Part shown: positions 9,500-19,499 of the stretch, piece after piece | Layout: every line of letters begins with the position of its first letter | Numbering within the stretch: the first letter of the stretch is position 1 | Assembly (NCBI RefSeq): GCF_019649055.1 | Contig: NW_026570568.1 | Coordinates: 1-40,537 of the forward strand | Length of the DNA: 40,537 bases | Direction of reading: 5' to 3' | From: Paramacrobiotus metropolitanus | Taxonomy: Eukaryota > Tardigrada > Eutardigrada > Parachela > Macrobiotidae | The notes under the pieces: model-generated | The model's database searches: none | Told to the model about the DNA's origin: nothing | Seen by the model: only the letters and a program-made list of their open reading frames with translations | Made by a program: the position numbers and the translations under genes

Positions 9500-10972
9500 T
9501 TAGGAGAAAAAAGTGCGTGGTGGCGGGGCAGTAACTCCAGGCGGTCACACGCCATCTTTACTGTTGCGCACTTCTCGGCAACAGCTGGACTGATGCCTTC
9601 AACCAACACCGGTGCACCTAGCAGCAGGAAGTCGGTGTTAGTCAGGATACGTAGTTTCGGACAACTCCTGGAAAAAGGCCACAGCGTCGTTTTGGGCTTG
9701 CTCTGTTCCTCCAGAGATATGAAGCTCGCACTTCGCTTCGTTCACCACTAAGCCAATTTCACGAGCTTTCCGGATGATCTCTCCGAAGACGTGTGCTACT
9801 GTCGCTGGCTTACCGCCCACGGTTCCATCATCCAAGAACCAGGCGTTTAAACCTGCCTTCAACGATGCAACGACTGGCTGGAGTGCAAGGCAGAACAGTA
9901 ATGGGCCCAGTGGATCTCCTTGCTGCACTCCCGACTAGGAAGACATAATTATCTGTTCAATAAATAGCGAAGAATGATTACCATATGCACAATGAAGAAA
10001 GGCTTTGTATTCGGGTAGGTGAAGTTCAGCGGCATCTAAAACAGCTTTTCTGGAAACGGTGTTGAAGGCGTTCTTGAAATCAACTTTAGAACCGCTTTTA
10101 GCTCGGCAGCGGACGACTCCCAAATACTCTTGTCGCATGCACAATTGCTTCTGCCCCACCACGCACGTTAAAACCAAGCTGCTCGGGCGACAAAACGGAT
10201 GTAATACGATCGGCAACACGATAGCAAATTATCTTTGCTGTAAGACGGCGTAAAGTTAGACCAACCGCAATCGGGCGCAAGCCACCGTCCTTCTTTCTCA
10301 AGGCGAGCAGTTTGCCACCGAAAAACACTGGTCGGATCTCCTCCGGGATGCTTCCGTTAATTGCCAGATTCAAAACGTTCGCTAGCGCTTCGCAAAGTGG
10401 CCTACAGTGATCATCGAATTTGTGTCCGACCATGTCGAGAAGGCGTTGTGGACGTAAACCATCCGGCCCTGCTGCTGAACCACGAGGAAAAGTGTGTACG
10501 GCGGAAAACACTTCTGCTGCTGTGATAGGCGGCGCTGCAGCTGCTGGCGGAGCGAGCGGAGCCGAGGTAGGGGGCGGTGGGCATTCTGGATGCTTTTCCC
10601 GTAGCTCGTGTAGCACAGCAGGGGAAGGGGTGGCGACAGCGTCTGTTGAGAGAATTAGCCGCATGGCTCCAGAAATGCTACCGTCGTCAATTTTCTGCCC
10701 GACACGGCGTACAAGATCCTCTTGATCTGATTTCTTTTTGGGGGCCGGCGGGGGCGGTGTCGGGGGTAGCTCGGTTCCTCGATCGAAGGCGCCGACGTTC
10801 CGTTTCACAAAAGTCGCTAAAGATTCTGTCCGTTCCGATTTAGTTTTCGGCGGTGCACGGAGCGCGGTAGAGGCAAAGGAGAACAGCTTTTCCCAGGAGG
10901 GCTTATCGTTCTTGTTGGCGACCTGCTGTAGCGCCGTCCTGAGTGAGTCCCTGGCCGCAGAGCGAGCTCCGT
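9500..10972 (-). pseudogene. Reverse transcriptase half of the non-LTR element
   Basis: Read from 10972 down, an open frame gives a Pro-rich linker, then GPDGLRPQRL and LRPIAVGLTLRRLTAKI (early RT motifs). After a frameshift near 10110 come VDFKNAFN (motif A aspartate, about 10060-10090), then an in-frame TAG at 9937-9935, then GVQQGDPLGPLLF (motif B) and WFLDDGTVGG (motif C, FLDD, about 9815-9845). Further frameshifts follow near 9640 and 9500. The catalytic aspartates are still readable, but no single frame spans the domain. No ATG with context is evident at the 5' end. The enzyme would copy element RNA at a nicked target, but this copy is dead. Confidence 0.75.
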
Positions 10973-11514
10973 AATTATTATTAATTACCTACTATCTTTA
11001 CTATTACTATACCTGTTGCTACTATACGATTGATTTCTGTTATTATTGCCATTAGAAGTAGTATTATTTTCGGGATAGCTGACGAAGCTCTAGGACAGAA
11101 ATTTCAGTCCCAAAACTGAATGGCACAATAAGTTTATCATATAAAACCGAACCACAACTGCCCGCGAAGCCGATTATTAAAAACTGAAAATGAAATAACA
11201 TAGAAAAATAATAGTACAGACCTCAGTTGATATGATTACATCATTACAAATATAGTTCGTAGTTGTTATTAATGTTATAATTCTGGGAAGAGGAATCCTG
11301 TAGCAATAATTAACTATTGCGAAACATTTTAATCATACAATTTTATGGCTAATAACTGAAATTCAAAAATATCGCGTGTAGAGGACATGTGCGACATTTA
11401 CTGCTTCAACACCGGCAAATGCAGTAAGGACCGCCGGGGTCAGCCGGTGTGTAGCCGCAGAACGGCCCCGGCCCTCGCGATGCAGGCCGGCTCCGATTTG
11501 GACTGATGTCCGTG
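10973..11514. other. Intergenic, AT-rich with a GC-rich patch
   Basis: Starts with an AT-rich run (TAATTATTATTAATTAC) at the 5' end of the non-LTR element. 11420-11495 is GC-rich (GGGGTCAGCCGG, CGGCCCCGGCCC). No gene is recognised. Confidence 0.5.
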
Positions 11515-11522
11515 GCTTGAGG

Positions 11523-12313
11523 TAGGGTTGAAATTCATGAGGTTCAAACCCAGTTTTGAAAGGAAATGAAATGAAACGTGAAATGAAAAGAAATGAAATG
11601 AAACGTGAAATAGAATTATTTAAAAAAAGTGATTATTTTAATAATATTAATTATCACACTTCAATAACTTTTTCTGCTGTATCAAATACTTGTTTCCAAA
11701 ATATCATTAGCAAATCAAGATATGGTTATCACCACTCCCAAAAACGGTCCGAGATTACAAAATGTCTATACTTTATGCTCAACCGCAAAACCGGTAAGTA
11801 AGAGTTTAAACCCGACGCTTTTGATTTTATCGTATCTTTAGAGAATTCTGCATTGATTGTGTTAAACGTACCGTTCCAAAAAGATTTATTTTTGTATTTG
11901 CCATAAGTTCATAAAATTTGGGGTACCTAGTTGTTATAAGCAGGAAGCGAAGTCAGATTATTTTACTAAGTACTAGTGGCGTTTAATACTTGCCATCTGC
12001 GGATGTCAAGCGATCGCATTAGAAACAGTTAAACTGCAAACATAATCGCTAATACCGGTGGATAAATCGCGTTTACACGAAAAGCACTCAAATCTGGGCC
12101 AGGTTTTATAACTTTTTACACAAAATTTTATGAAACACGTTAATTTCACGCGGTATCATCGTATTTCAAGTGATTTCACAATTTCACGATTTCTTTCATT
12201 TCACGTTTCATTTCATTTCCTTTTCACATTTCACGGGAGGGTCCGCATGATTATGAAATGATTTGAAATGAAACATGAAATATGAAATGCATGAAATCAT
12301 GATTTCAACCCTA
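11523..12313. mobile_element. hAT-type MITE with 8-bp target duplication
   Basis: The ends TAGGGTTGAAAT...ATTTCAACCCTA are inverted. GCTTGAGG stands on both sides (11515-11522 and 12314-12321), an exact 8-bp duplication. An 8-bp duplication with a short YAGGG-type end is diagnostic of hAT transposons (established). Subterminal regions carry runs of GAAATGAAAY units (11560-11612 and, inverted, 12190-12290). The 791-bp interior holds no transposase, so this is a non-autonomous element. The perfect duplication suggests a fairly recent insertion. Confidence 0.85.
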
Positions 12314-12321
12314 GCTTGAGG

Positions 12322-12928
12322 TCTATGGCAGTGGGCTTGTAAACATGGTTGATAACTACCGTAGCAAAAATTTTCTGGATAAAAGAACTAATGTTTGAAT
12401 GCTAAACGTTTCGGTCTGGAAGATGGCTAGTGTTGCTAACAATGATTGAAGCGTAATCGTTATTTGATTACTAGTACAAAGAAGAGTGCGCTGTTGACGA
12501 ACAGGCAACTGGCGAGCAACGTGCAGTCGAAAGCACGGAGACGGCTGTTACGAATTACTTTCAGTGCGAAAACGACGGGCGGTGCGATGGAGAGCGAGGG
12601 AGTGCATGCTACTGCAACCAGTTTCCGTTTGGTCAACATCAGTAATCAAACAACCACCAATGCGATTACACCGATTAAAAGGCTGGACGAAGTTTACTTC
12701 CGGTTAAATTGGTTGCAGTTTGCGTTCTGTTTTTGTAACTTGTGATACTTAACTAGAGTAATCAAATGAAATTACTTTTTTATCAATTGGTACTTTGTTT
12801 CGTAAGCTTTAATTATGCAAGTCGATGCACAACGACGCATGATGCTAAACGCCGTTTAAGCGGTTATGTCTGGAAAGATGTCAATATCCTGCTTGACGGA
12901 AACCGTGGTTGCACGTGTATACCACGAA
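12322..12928. other. Intergenic, 3' flank of the kinase-kelch gene
   Basis: No recognised gene. A plus-strand frame at 12446-12745 has no domain and no context. The first bases left of 12929 are the 3' flank of the minus-strand gene. Traces of further kelch-like coding beyond its stop could not be established. Confidence 0.5.
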
Positions 12929-14940
12929 TCACTGTATGTATGCAGCCAACCAGGCTGCAAACTGTTTGTTATCCTTCGGCGGCAAATTGACAGTCGACCA
13001 TCCTGCGTCGGCGCTGGTGTCGTAAGCCTCTATCGTAACGGCGTTCTCGTCTTCAGTATTCATACCGCCGCAGATGTATATTCGATCCTTGATAACACAA
13101 GCAGCATGCCGCCATTTAGGCTGAAGAAGTGGTTCAATCTTTTCCCACGTTGTACAACCCAGTTTCAAACGAATACAGTCAGCTGTTGCAGGAAAGTCAA
13201 GCGTTGCGTCCCGAAGCATTCCGCCCATAATGTATATGTGTCCGCTGACCACGGCCATTGCAAAATACTCGCGATCTTGTTGCCATGGTAAGTTCTTCCA
13301 TTTCTTGATCACCGTGTCATACTGGAAGAGGCGGCTCCTAGTAGCATAAAATATCTGCTCACGGCATTTGGCTACTGCTTCTGGTGAGTGGAGAGGGCTG
13401 TAAAATATAAAAAGCTAGAATCGTTGATACCATGACTGCAATGTATGCTGACCAAAAAAGAGGCCATACCGTTGATTTGGTTGAGTTAAAGGTGCAATTT
13501 CGCCTGTAGAAATGTCCATTTCTGTTAAGATTCCGGTATCGTCGAAGAAATAAGCCTTGTCCTCTACCGCAGCCACCGTTGTATACGGATATAATATTAT
13601 ATTCAAAGAAGGAACTGGCTCGTGTTGACCCCATGTTCCTCGTCGACATTCCACAAATGGAATTTCACCTTGTAGACGTCACCATGACGTATCAGTTCCG
13701 TAATTACAATTTTGTTGGCTGTTACCGCTAACTCGCGCCACAGATACCCCTTAAGTTTTGGTGCGCCCCGCACCTCTTGAACATTAACAGAGTTAGTCAA
13801 CGGATTGAATATCATGACGCAGAGATATTTAGAATCCCTGAGCCCAAAAAATACTATGACGTCTTTCTTCGGTAGCTCCTGGAGTAATTCTCCGGCGGAT
13901 AATCGGTTTGCGCTACTTGTATCTAAACACTGTCGAATAATGCACGCTAAATTGTCCTCAATGTCGTCGCTTACAGATGGAACGTAACCGTCGATTATCA
14001 AGCATGCGTACTGGTAATTTCCAAGATCGCTTCCCGCATCGACGATATTCCCATCCTTTACGAGCTGTTTCTTGGGTACACGTGCATAGTTTTCGGCCAT
14101 CTCCAGAATGATGCATCCCAGACTCCACATATCCGTTTTTCGTCCTGGTCGCTCTGCTTCTTGTTGTGAAAATTTCTTCAGCATTTCCGGCGACATATAG
14201 CGCGTTGTGCCTCGTAACTGGGAAATGTCTGCAGAGCAGGTGGCGCTTTCTTTCATTTGCACCAGATCGTCTAAATCGCCAATCACCAGTTTCTCGCTGC
14301 CATTTTGCGAGACGCTCAGAAGAATATTTTCAGGCTTCAAATCGCCGTGAATGATGCCTTTTGATGGAGGAATTCCAGTCCTTGGGTCATGTCCTCTGCA
14401 AATCGAATCACTTTTCCCCAGTTGTTCATAAGGTTTGCGTTTTCCTTAGCTTCCCTTAAAAACGACGCAAGATCACCTACAATAATAAAATATACACAAA
14501 ATAAATATAAAATAGAGAATAAATATTACAAGAGCAGAGTGACTTCGACAAAAGCTGCTTGTGATCCCTGTCACACCTTTATGATAATCCATTGCCAGCT
14601 CCACTGTCACTCCGCCCGAAGATTTTGTGATGGAAACCTTGTGATAGCGTACGAGATGTTTGTGCTTCAGTCCAGGAAGTTGTTTCATTCTCTGCACTGC
14701 GGTCATCCAGTTTTGTTGATCGGCAGCAATTGCAGAATTAATCGCGACATGCATCACTTTGACGGCTACGAAATCTGGCTCGGACGGAGTGCGGAATCGT
14801 AAAAGTGCTTTTCTGACTTTGGCTTTGTAAACTATTCCAAACGCTCCCCTCCCAATAAAGTCATCCTTCGCATAGTCGTACTGTATACTGCTGCCAATTT
14901 CTTCGACAGCACCGGAATTGCGGAAGCCTATGCTTTCCAT
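12929..14940 (-). pseudogene. Protein kinase fused to kelch repeats, probable frameshifts
   Basis: Exon 1 is 14940-14577 (ATG at 14940), with a glycine loop GRGAFG at residues 30-35 and VAVK with Lys61. Intron 1 (14576-14477, 100 bp) is GT-AG and joins in frame (HK-G-DLASFL). Exon 2 carries HGDLKPEN (HRD variant), IGDLDDL in place of DFG, an SPE in place of APE, then DMWSLGCIILEM. C-terminal to the kinase are beta-propeller kelch segments (FFGLRDSKYLCVMIFNP, then AAVEDKAYFF). A short GT-AG intron near 13430-13398 leads to exon 3 (13397-12929) with YIMGG and YICGG kelch motifs and a TGA stop. Two breaks: one base appears missing in the T-run at 14359-14362, just before HGDLKPEN, and a frame change lies at about 13605-13650. 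The gene is either a young pseudogene or an intact gene hit by assembly indels. The propeller is short (about 3-4 blades). It would act as an intracellular signalling protein with a substrate-binding propeller (inference). Confidence 0.75.
14477..14576 (-). other. Intron 1 of the kinase-kelch gene
   Basis: On the minus strand it starts GTGTGACAGG and ends TTATTATTGTAG. Removal joins a phase-1 G to GT and restores the kinase frame across the hinge and alpha-D region. 100 bp, AT-rich in the 3' half. Confidence 0.8.
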
Positions 14941-15189
14941 TTCCGTAGTTACCGGATTATATCAACTGATTCCCGCTTAACCCAATGCAGTTTTGCTGAG
15001 ACGGCCGCCACTAAACCGCATGTTTGGAGATTTCAAACTACGCATGACTTTATGGAGTGACAATTTTCTGGTGTACGGAACCTTGTAAAACTGTAAAACT
15101 GAGTGCCGTTGTTACCAAAAGTAAAAGCAATTATGCACATTGTTAAGGACGAAATACACTAGCATGAACGCGGCTGAGTTTAGCATTCA
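14941..15189. other. Upstream region of the kinase-kelch gene
   Basis: It should hold the 5' UTR and promoter on the minus strand. No clear TATA box or initiator could be assigned. Only short frames. Confidence 0.4.
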
Positions 15190-15510
15190 CTCGTTTTCAC
15201 TGCGCTTTGAGTTTTGCACTCGCTTCGCGGCCGAGAGTGCTTGCGATTGTTGAGCTGTACACCGCGCCGATGATACTGATAGCGCAAACTGATAAGATAA
15301 TGTCAATGTGATGAATTTTGCTGCTGATACTGAGTAATAGTGCTGCTTCTGTAGCGGTAGCGGGAAAAGTTTATATTATTAATGTAACCCGAACTTGGCA
15401 AATGTGCACTGTGCAGTACTGCAGTGTGTTCCGTTTTCTCCATTCGATGCAACGCTGCCAGATTTTGTATTCATTGGTCCGGTATTGTCTAGAGTTTTGA
15501 CCGATTTGGT
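15190..15510. repeat. Segmental duplication, block 1, non-coding part
   Basis: Similar in the same orientation to 20795-21090. Both share TTGCGA-TGTTGAG-TGTAC near the start, GATGAATTT in the middle and TTCCGTTTTCTCCATTCGATGC near the end. Several indels are seen. In both places it is followed some 400 bp later by a minus-strand remnant of the same unknown gene, so the two together form one duplicated block. Confidence 0.6.
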
Positions 15511-15891
15511 TTCTGATGAAAAACTTAGATAATGTTTTTTTTAAAACCTTCTTCGTCGTTCACAGTGACAAGGGAACCAAGTGGTTTGTTCACATCAGCC
15601 GGAAATCGCTTGCGGGCGCATCATCTCCTTGTGGACTCGGCTGGACTGGACACTGGACAATTATTATTAAACTGGCCAAATGTGTGCGAAGTCGAGAGTT
15701 ATACAAAGCCAAATGACCACTGCCCAATGGCCACGTTAAACTTAATTGCCATGCAAATCAATTAATTATAACCGTCCGGTTTTCATCCATATGGCCGAAA
15801 ACCGAAAACATATTGGCGGTCCATTTTGCCTCCGGTGGTCAGTCTCTGTAGTACACAGCCAGTGTGGCGAAGGTTAATTTGCTCTGCTGTG
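15511..15891. other. Spacer inside block 1, nothing recognised
   Basis: Short plus-strand frames at 15516-15765 lack domains. No repeat partner was found in the window. Confidence 0.4.
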
Positions 15892-16340
15892 TCAAATTAA
15901 ACTACCGCAAATCGACATGTTCCCAGCGGGCCAGCGCTGTGGGATCCCATCGGGATGAGCGTTGTTCAGACTGACTGAAAAAACAAACATTTGAATTGTG
16001 GAAAAAAATACGTTGTATTGGTTGTACAGTGTATATGTCATACGCACATTTCCAGGAAGCGTCGTCAAGTCCCGGCCCGGCTGGCCGAGATATGCCAACG
16101 TTCACATCTTTTCCCACACTCACGACGCAGCCGTCAGACAGCTGTGCAAACGGCGGTGCTGAAGCGCCAGCACTGCTCCTTTGCCAACTGCGCATAAAAG
16201 AAGCGCACGAGCGGATAGCCACGACAAAACGCGCACGGCATCGTCGCCTTGCATGTCTGCTATCATCTTCGTCACCCACACGGCGTTGGGATGCCAGTTG
16301 CGCTCGCGCTACAGTTAATCGACAACGGTCGACCCGGCAC
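15892..16340 (-). pseudogene. Unknown gene remnant, family A copy 1
   Basis: A minus-strand frame reads NVRMTYTLYNQYN, matching VRITCTLHNQENF in copy 2 (21413-21880). Further upstream QGDDAVRV matches WNDDAVRI there. DNA similarity continues left through the 3' part (CCGCAAATCGACATGTTCCC against CCGCAGATCAACGTTTTCCC). Stops and frameshifts interrupt each copy. The product is not recognised. Copy 3 (24830-25290, plus strand) has the best-kept frame. Confidence 0.4.
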
Positions 16341-16429
16341 TGTGTATCGCAGGAGCAGCAGCTATTTGCGCGCGGACATCCAGTGCGAGAGACAGCAGCA
16401 TTTATAACGCGCGGTCACTGAAGATCCAC

Positions 16430-16870
16430 GAAGGTTGACCCGGGCGACTTTGCTGCATTATGGCCTTTCTACGGCGACAAGCGGCTGCTGCGGACGAAGA
16501 CCGTGGTGTATCTGCCGCACTATTCGCAATCGGAAGCGCCGGTTGCGGTACATTCTCTCGCTCACACGGGCGTCGGGCTGGGCAGCATCCACGTGGCGTC
16601 CGGAGATGCCCTGATCAAGGTGGTCAGCGGGCCCTTGGGACCGGCCATCCGCCTGACCGCCGCCTACTCCTCGACTGCCAGCGCTGGACGCAGGAGATGC
16701 AGTGGTCCTGTCCCGGCAGGAACGCCGTTTCGGCATTGCCGACAGGCTTTCAGCCCCGTCGGATACCAGTTCGGTGTTAGAGTCCTTCGCTCACTATCCT
16801 CGTTTTTTCCACTTATTTTTATTGCAGAATATTCCTTGACATTGATTCGGTCGTACTTCTCGGTGTTATT
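16430..16870 (+). pseudogene. Unknown exon-intron unit, family B copy 1
   Basis: Reads VYLPHYSQSEAPVAVHSLAH, then ASGDALIKVVSGPLG and IRLTAAYS, before a frame break near 16670. The segment from about 16600 matches 27395-27690, including the stretch after the coding part: GCTCACTATCCT, a T-run with CCACTTA and TTTTTATTGCAG. That stretch looks like a conserved intron with its acceptor near 16826. Homologous coding plus intron points to duplication of genomic DNA rather than retroposition. The function is unknown. No domain is recognised. Confidence 0.4.
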
Positions 16871-16935
16871 TAGTTTGGCTTTTGTAGCTATTTTTCAAAC
16901 GTGTTGTGGGAGGGGGGCTTATTACGGAGGGGGGC

Positions 16936-17086
16936 CTTATTATGGGGGGAGGTGCAAATTCGATAATTACGATAAATTTGCTCCTTGCCAAAGGCATACC
17001 TTCTTCTAAAATTTGTTTTCTTGTGACACCGCGCAACTCTGCTGCGAAATCATTGGGCACCATTTCGTTCTGTAAGTCCCTAAAGG
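16936..17086 (-). CDS. Possible isolated exon, unknown
   Basis: On the minus strand, after a TGGTTTCAG that could be an acceptor, a frame reads LAFRDLQNEMVPNDFAAELR and continues with VTRKQILEEGMPLARSKF. Composition is protein-like, with charged and hydrophobic residues alternating. It runs into a G/C-run region (GGAGGGGGGC on plus) that is unlikely to be coding. No family is recognised, and it may be chance. Confidence 0.2.
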
Positions 17087-17089
17087 CAA

Positions 17090-17585
17090 GCTGAAACCAG
17101 AATCCTCCGTAATCGGGTTATCTTTATTTGTAAAAAGTGCGCGGCTTGTACTGTACATAAAAAATACAATCCATACCGTTATTAATGATAGAAGGCTTGA
17201 TGTGGTTTTCATGAGATCTCTATAACCATAAAACTTCTGGAAAAACGGACAACGCCATTAGATCCGGGATAGTTCAGAAGTGGCCGACATGTGTTTTTTT
17301 ATGAAAATATCGAGCCGGTATCAAGCCGGCAACAAGACCAGATTGATCCGACCCATCTTAAAGGTCACCTTGAAACTTAGAAATATTTTCCTAGATACAA
17401 TACAAAATACCAATTGACATAATTATCACACTAATTAAACCGAAAAATAAATAAATTATTGTACTTATTCAAACACTCGCGCTATTCAAACATTGCTGCC
17501 GGTGTTGCCGAGCTCGAAACACGTTTAAAATCAACCGATATAAAATATAAAAATATCAAATATAAAATCAATACGAAAAATCACT
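17090..17585. other. Intergenic, AT-rich
   Basis: Unique-looking sequence left of the minisatellite. No gene or repeat is recognised. Confidence 0.5.
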
Positions 17586-18480
17586 GAACGAGTGAGTGAC
17601 CGAAACCCTATCACCGACCACTGAGCGGAATCTCTAGATGAGTGGGTGACCGCGCTACCACCACTGACCAGTAAGAAAAATCAGTAGACAAGTGAGTGAC
17701 CGAAACACCATTACTGCCCACTGAGCGGAATTTCTAGGTGAGTGAGTCATCGAGCGGGCTTTGCTCTTGCTCACCTAACGGGCTCTGTGCACTGGACAGT
17801 AGTTGTAGCAGGGTCACATCCTCACCTAGCGATTTTTTTCCTTACCTAGCGATATTTCTTACTGGACAGGTTGAGCTCGGTCAGTCACTCACCTAGTGAT
17901 TGAGTGCGTCAAAAAATCGCTGGGTCAGTACGTGACCGAGCTACCACCACTGTCCAGTGCCCAGAACCCGTTAGGTGAAAGAGTACGGAGATACCACTAC
18001 TGTCCAGTGCATAGATCCCGTTAGGAAGATGGGTGACCGAGCTACTGATACTGCCCAGCGCACAGAGCCCGTTAGGTGAACGCGTGACCGAGCTAACACT
18101 ACTGTCCAGTGCACGAACTCCGTTAAGTGACCTAGTGACCGAGCTACCAAAACTGTCCAGTGCATAGATCCCGTTAGGTAGATGGGTGACCAAGCTACCA
18201 ATACTGTCCAGTGCATAGAGCCCGTTAAACGCCCGCCCGGTGAACGCGTGACCGAGCTACCACTACTGTTCAGTGCACGAACTCCGTTAAGTGATCTAAT
18301 GAGCGAGCTAGCACTACTGTCCAGCACATAAACTCCGTTAAGTGATCTAGTGACCGAGTTACCAGTACTGTCCTTTGCATAAATCCCGTTATATTAGGTA
18401 GGTGGGTGACCGAGCTGCCAAAGCTATCCAGTGCACAGAGCCCGTTAGGTGAACGTATGACCAAACTGTATTACTGAGCA
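17586..18480. repeat. 51-bp minisatellite with orientation switches
   Basis: From about 17932 to 18465 the unit GTGACCGAGCTACCACTACT, CTGTCCAGTGCA, AGCCCGTTAGGTGA recurs about ten times. The distance between successive CTGTCCAGTGC cores is mostly 50-51 bp, with one spacing of 62 and one of 56. From 17590 to 17760 a related but diverged version (GAGTGAGTGACCGA...CCACTGAGCGGAAT) repeats at about 49-54 bp. Between them (about 17770-17920) are units in the opposite orientation (CGGGCTCTGTGCACTGGACAGTAG). Because 51 is 17 codons, the minus strand stays open in more than one frame with a 17-residue period, which is not evidence of coding. Confidence 0.85.
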
Positions 18481-18764
18481 AGATATAGCAGGGCCTGCTA
18501 AGTTCTTAATGGGTGACCTATCTAGCACCACTGTCCAGTCTTAGCGTCCTTTTAGTTTGTAATGTGATACTCTCGTTGGTGATTTGATTCGGATGGGTTT
18601 TTGCTAAGAAAATTTAACAAAAAATGATCTGTAAAGTCAAAGTAATTGCGTTCGACTGCACGAAACCAAAAAATCCATTGTTTTATAAAATTTTTGTTAT
18701 CGGGCTCTTCAGATTTATCCGTTCTAAGTTAACAATCCGTAAACCGGCCAAGGAGATTAGAACC

Positions 18765-18800
18765 CAAGAAACGCGGAGGCGAAGCCGAGGCTGTTTCTTG
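18765..18800. repeat. 38-bp hairpin repeat, copy 2
   Basis: CAAGAAACGCGGAGGCGAAG followed by CCGAGGCTGTTTCTTG. It differs from the copy at 1746-1783 at only a few positions, some of which keep pairing possible. No target duplication is evident. Confidence 0.6.
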
Positions 18801-18954
18801 TACTGTATAACGTGTTTCGACCAATTTTATCTTGAACATTCTTTTATTTTTCCAGCACTGGTATCTTTTTCATATAAACTGAATGTGCAAGCTATGGTGA
18901 CGTTGAGAGAAAGCAAAATAAGGGAAGCCGTCGCTGCATTCGTAGTGATACGAT

Positions 18955-19236
18955 CTCGGTGTGTTGATGCAGATCTGGTCGCATCCGGCGCACTCGTTTA
19001 TCTCGAAGCAGCGCTTCTTCCAGATGCCAGTCAGATCCATCCGCATGCACGGCGCCGTAGAAGTCCGCCAAGACGATGCGAACGAAACCGGCTTGTACGG
19101 ACGCAAATATAGTAGATGCGTGTCGTTCGGCGAATTCAAGAATACGCAAGTGCAACGCAAAACGAAACCTGATCGTGGCTGCTCAAAAAACCGTTGTAAA
19201 ACTTTCTTTGATATTTTATCTAATAAAACAGCCCAG
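18955..19236 (-). pseudogene. EGF-like exon remnant, copy 2 (inverted)
   Basis: On the minus strand it reads CFEINECAGCDQICINT and continues PRSYHYECSDGF into 18.9 kb, the pattern of a calcium-binding EGF module. The usual Gly of T-x-G-S-Y is Arg, and one cysteine of the C-x-C pair is Tyr. Homology with 7873-8163 also covers the region upstream of the motif (TTTTATTAGATAAAATATCAAAG). The frame is open over about 96 codons but has no visible splice context, start or neighbours. Most likely a gene fragment scattered by rearrangement. Confidence 0.5.
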
Positions 19237-19495
19237 TCAGCATACAGCTGTGCAGAACGATAAGCGCATACTACAAGTAAATACTAAGCGCATGATAGGC
19301 GCATACTGCGGTATGCATTCTCACATTCTAAGTTCATACAGTTTGCATTACGTCAATACGCAAAATCACGAAACATTCAAAGAGAAGAAGAAAATCGAAA
19401 ATCGACTAAGAAAGGGGAACTGACCGCAATTACAAACACTCAACGTTTCCGTAAGGCTCAGCGTTTTAGAATCGCCTTATCGAAAATCGCATAGC
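19237..19495. other. Short intergenic stretch
   Basis: Unique-looking sequence with no gene recognised, left of the second non-LTR copy. Confidence 0.4.
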
Positions 19496-19499
19496 GGTG

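Larger units (their letters stand above)
8280..10972 (-). mobile_element. Non-LTR retrotransposon, degenerate, copy 1
   Basis: On the minus strand, similarity to the second copy at 19500-20511 covers the 3' third, including an A/T-rich 3' tail (8283-8350). The 5' limit of coding-like sequence is 10972, where it meets TAATTATTATTAATTAC. An N-terminal region is missing, so this copy is probably 5' truncated. Order: reverse transcriptase (10.8-9.6 kb), linker, CCHC zinc motif, restriction-like endonuclease domain, conserved C-terminus. This order and the C-terminal nuclease characterise the R2/R4/NeSL-type group of non-LTR elements (established). The exact clade is not determined. Confidence 0.75.

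Noticed and set aside
17909-18464. Repeat protein encoded on the minus strand with a 17-residue period
   Set aside because: More than one frame is open for the same reason (unit of 51 bp). No start context, splice sites or flanking coding sequence.
17586-18480. CRISPR-like array
   Set aside because: The units are head-to-tail copies without unique spacers, units change orientation, and the context is eukaryotic.
18624-19112. 162-codon plus-strand frame
   Set aside because: Its second half is antisense to the EGF remnant, and the first half is low in protein-like character. No domain.
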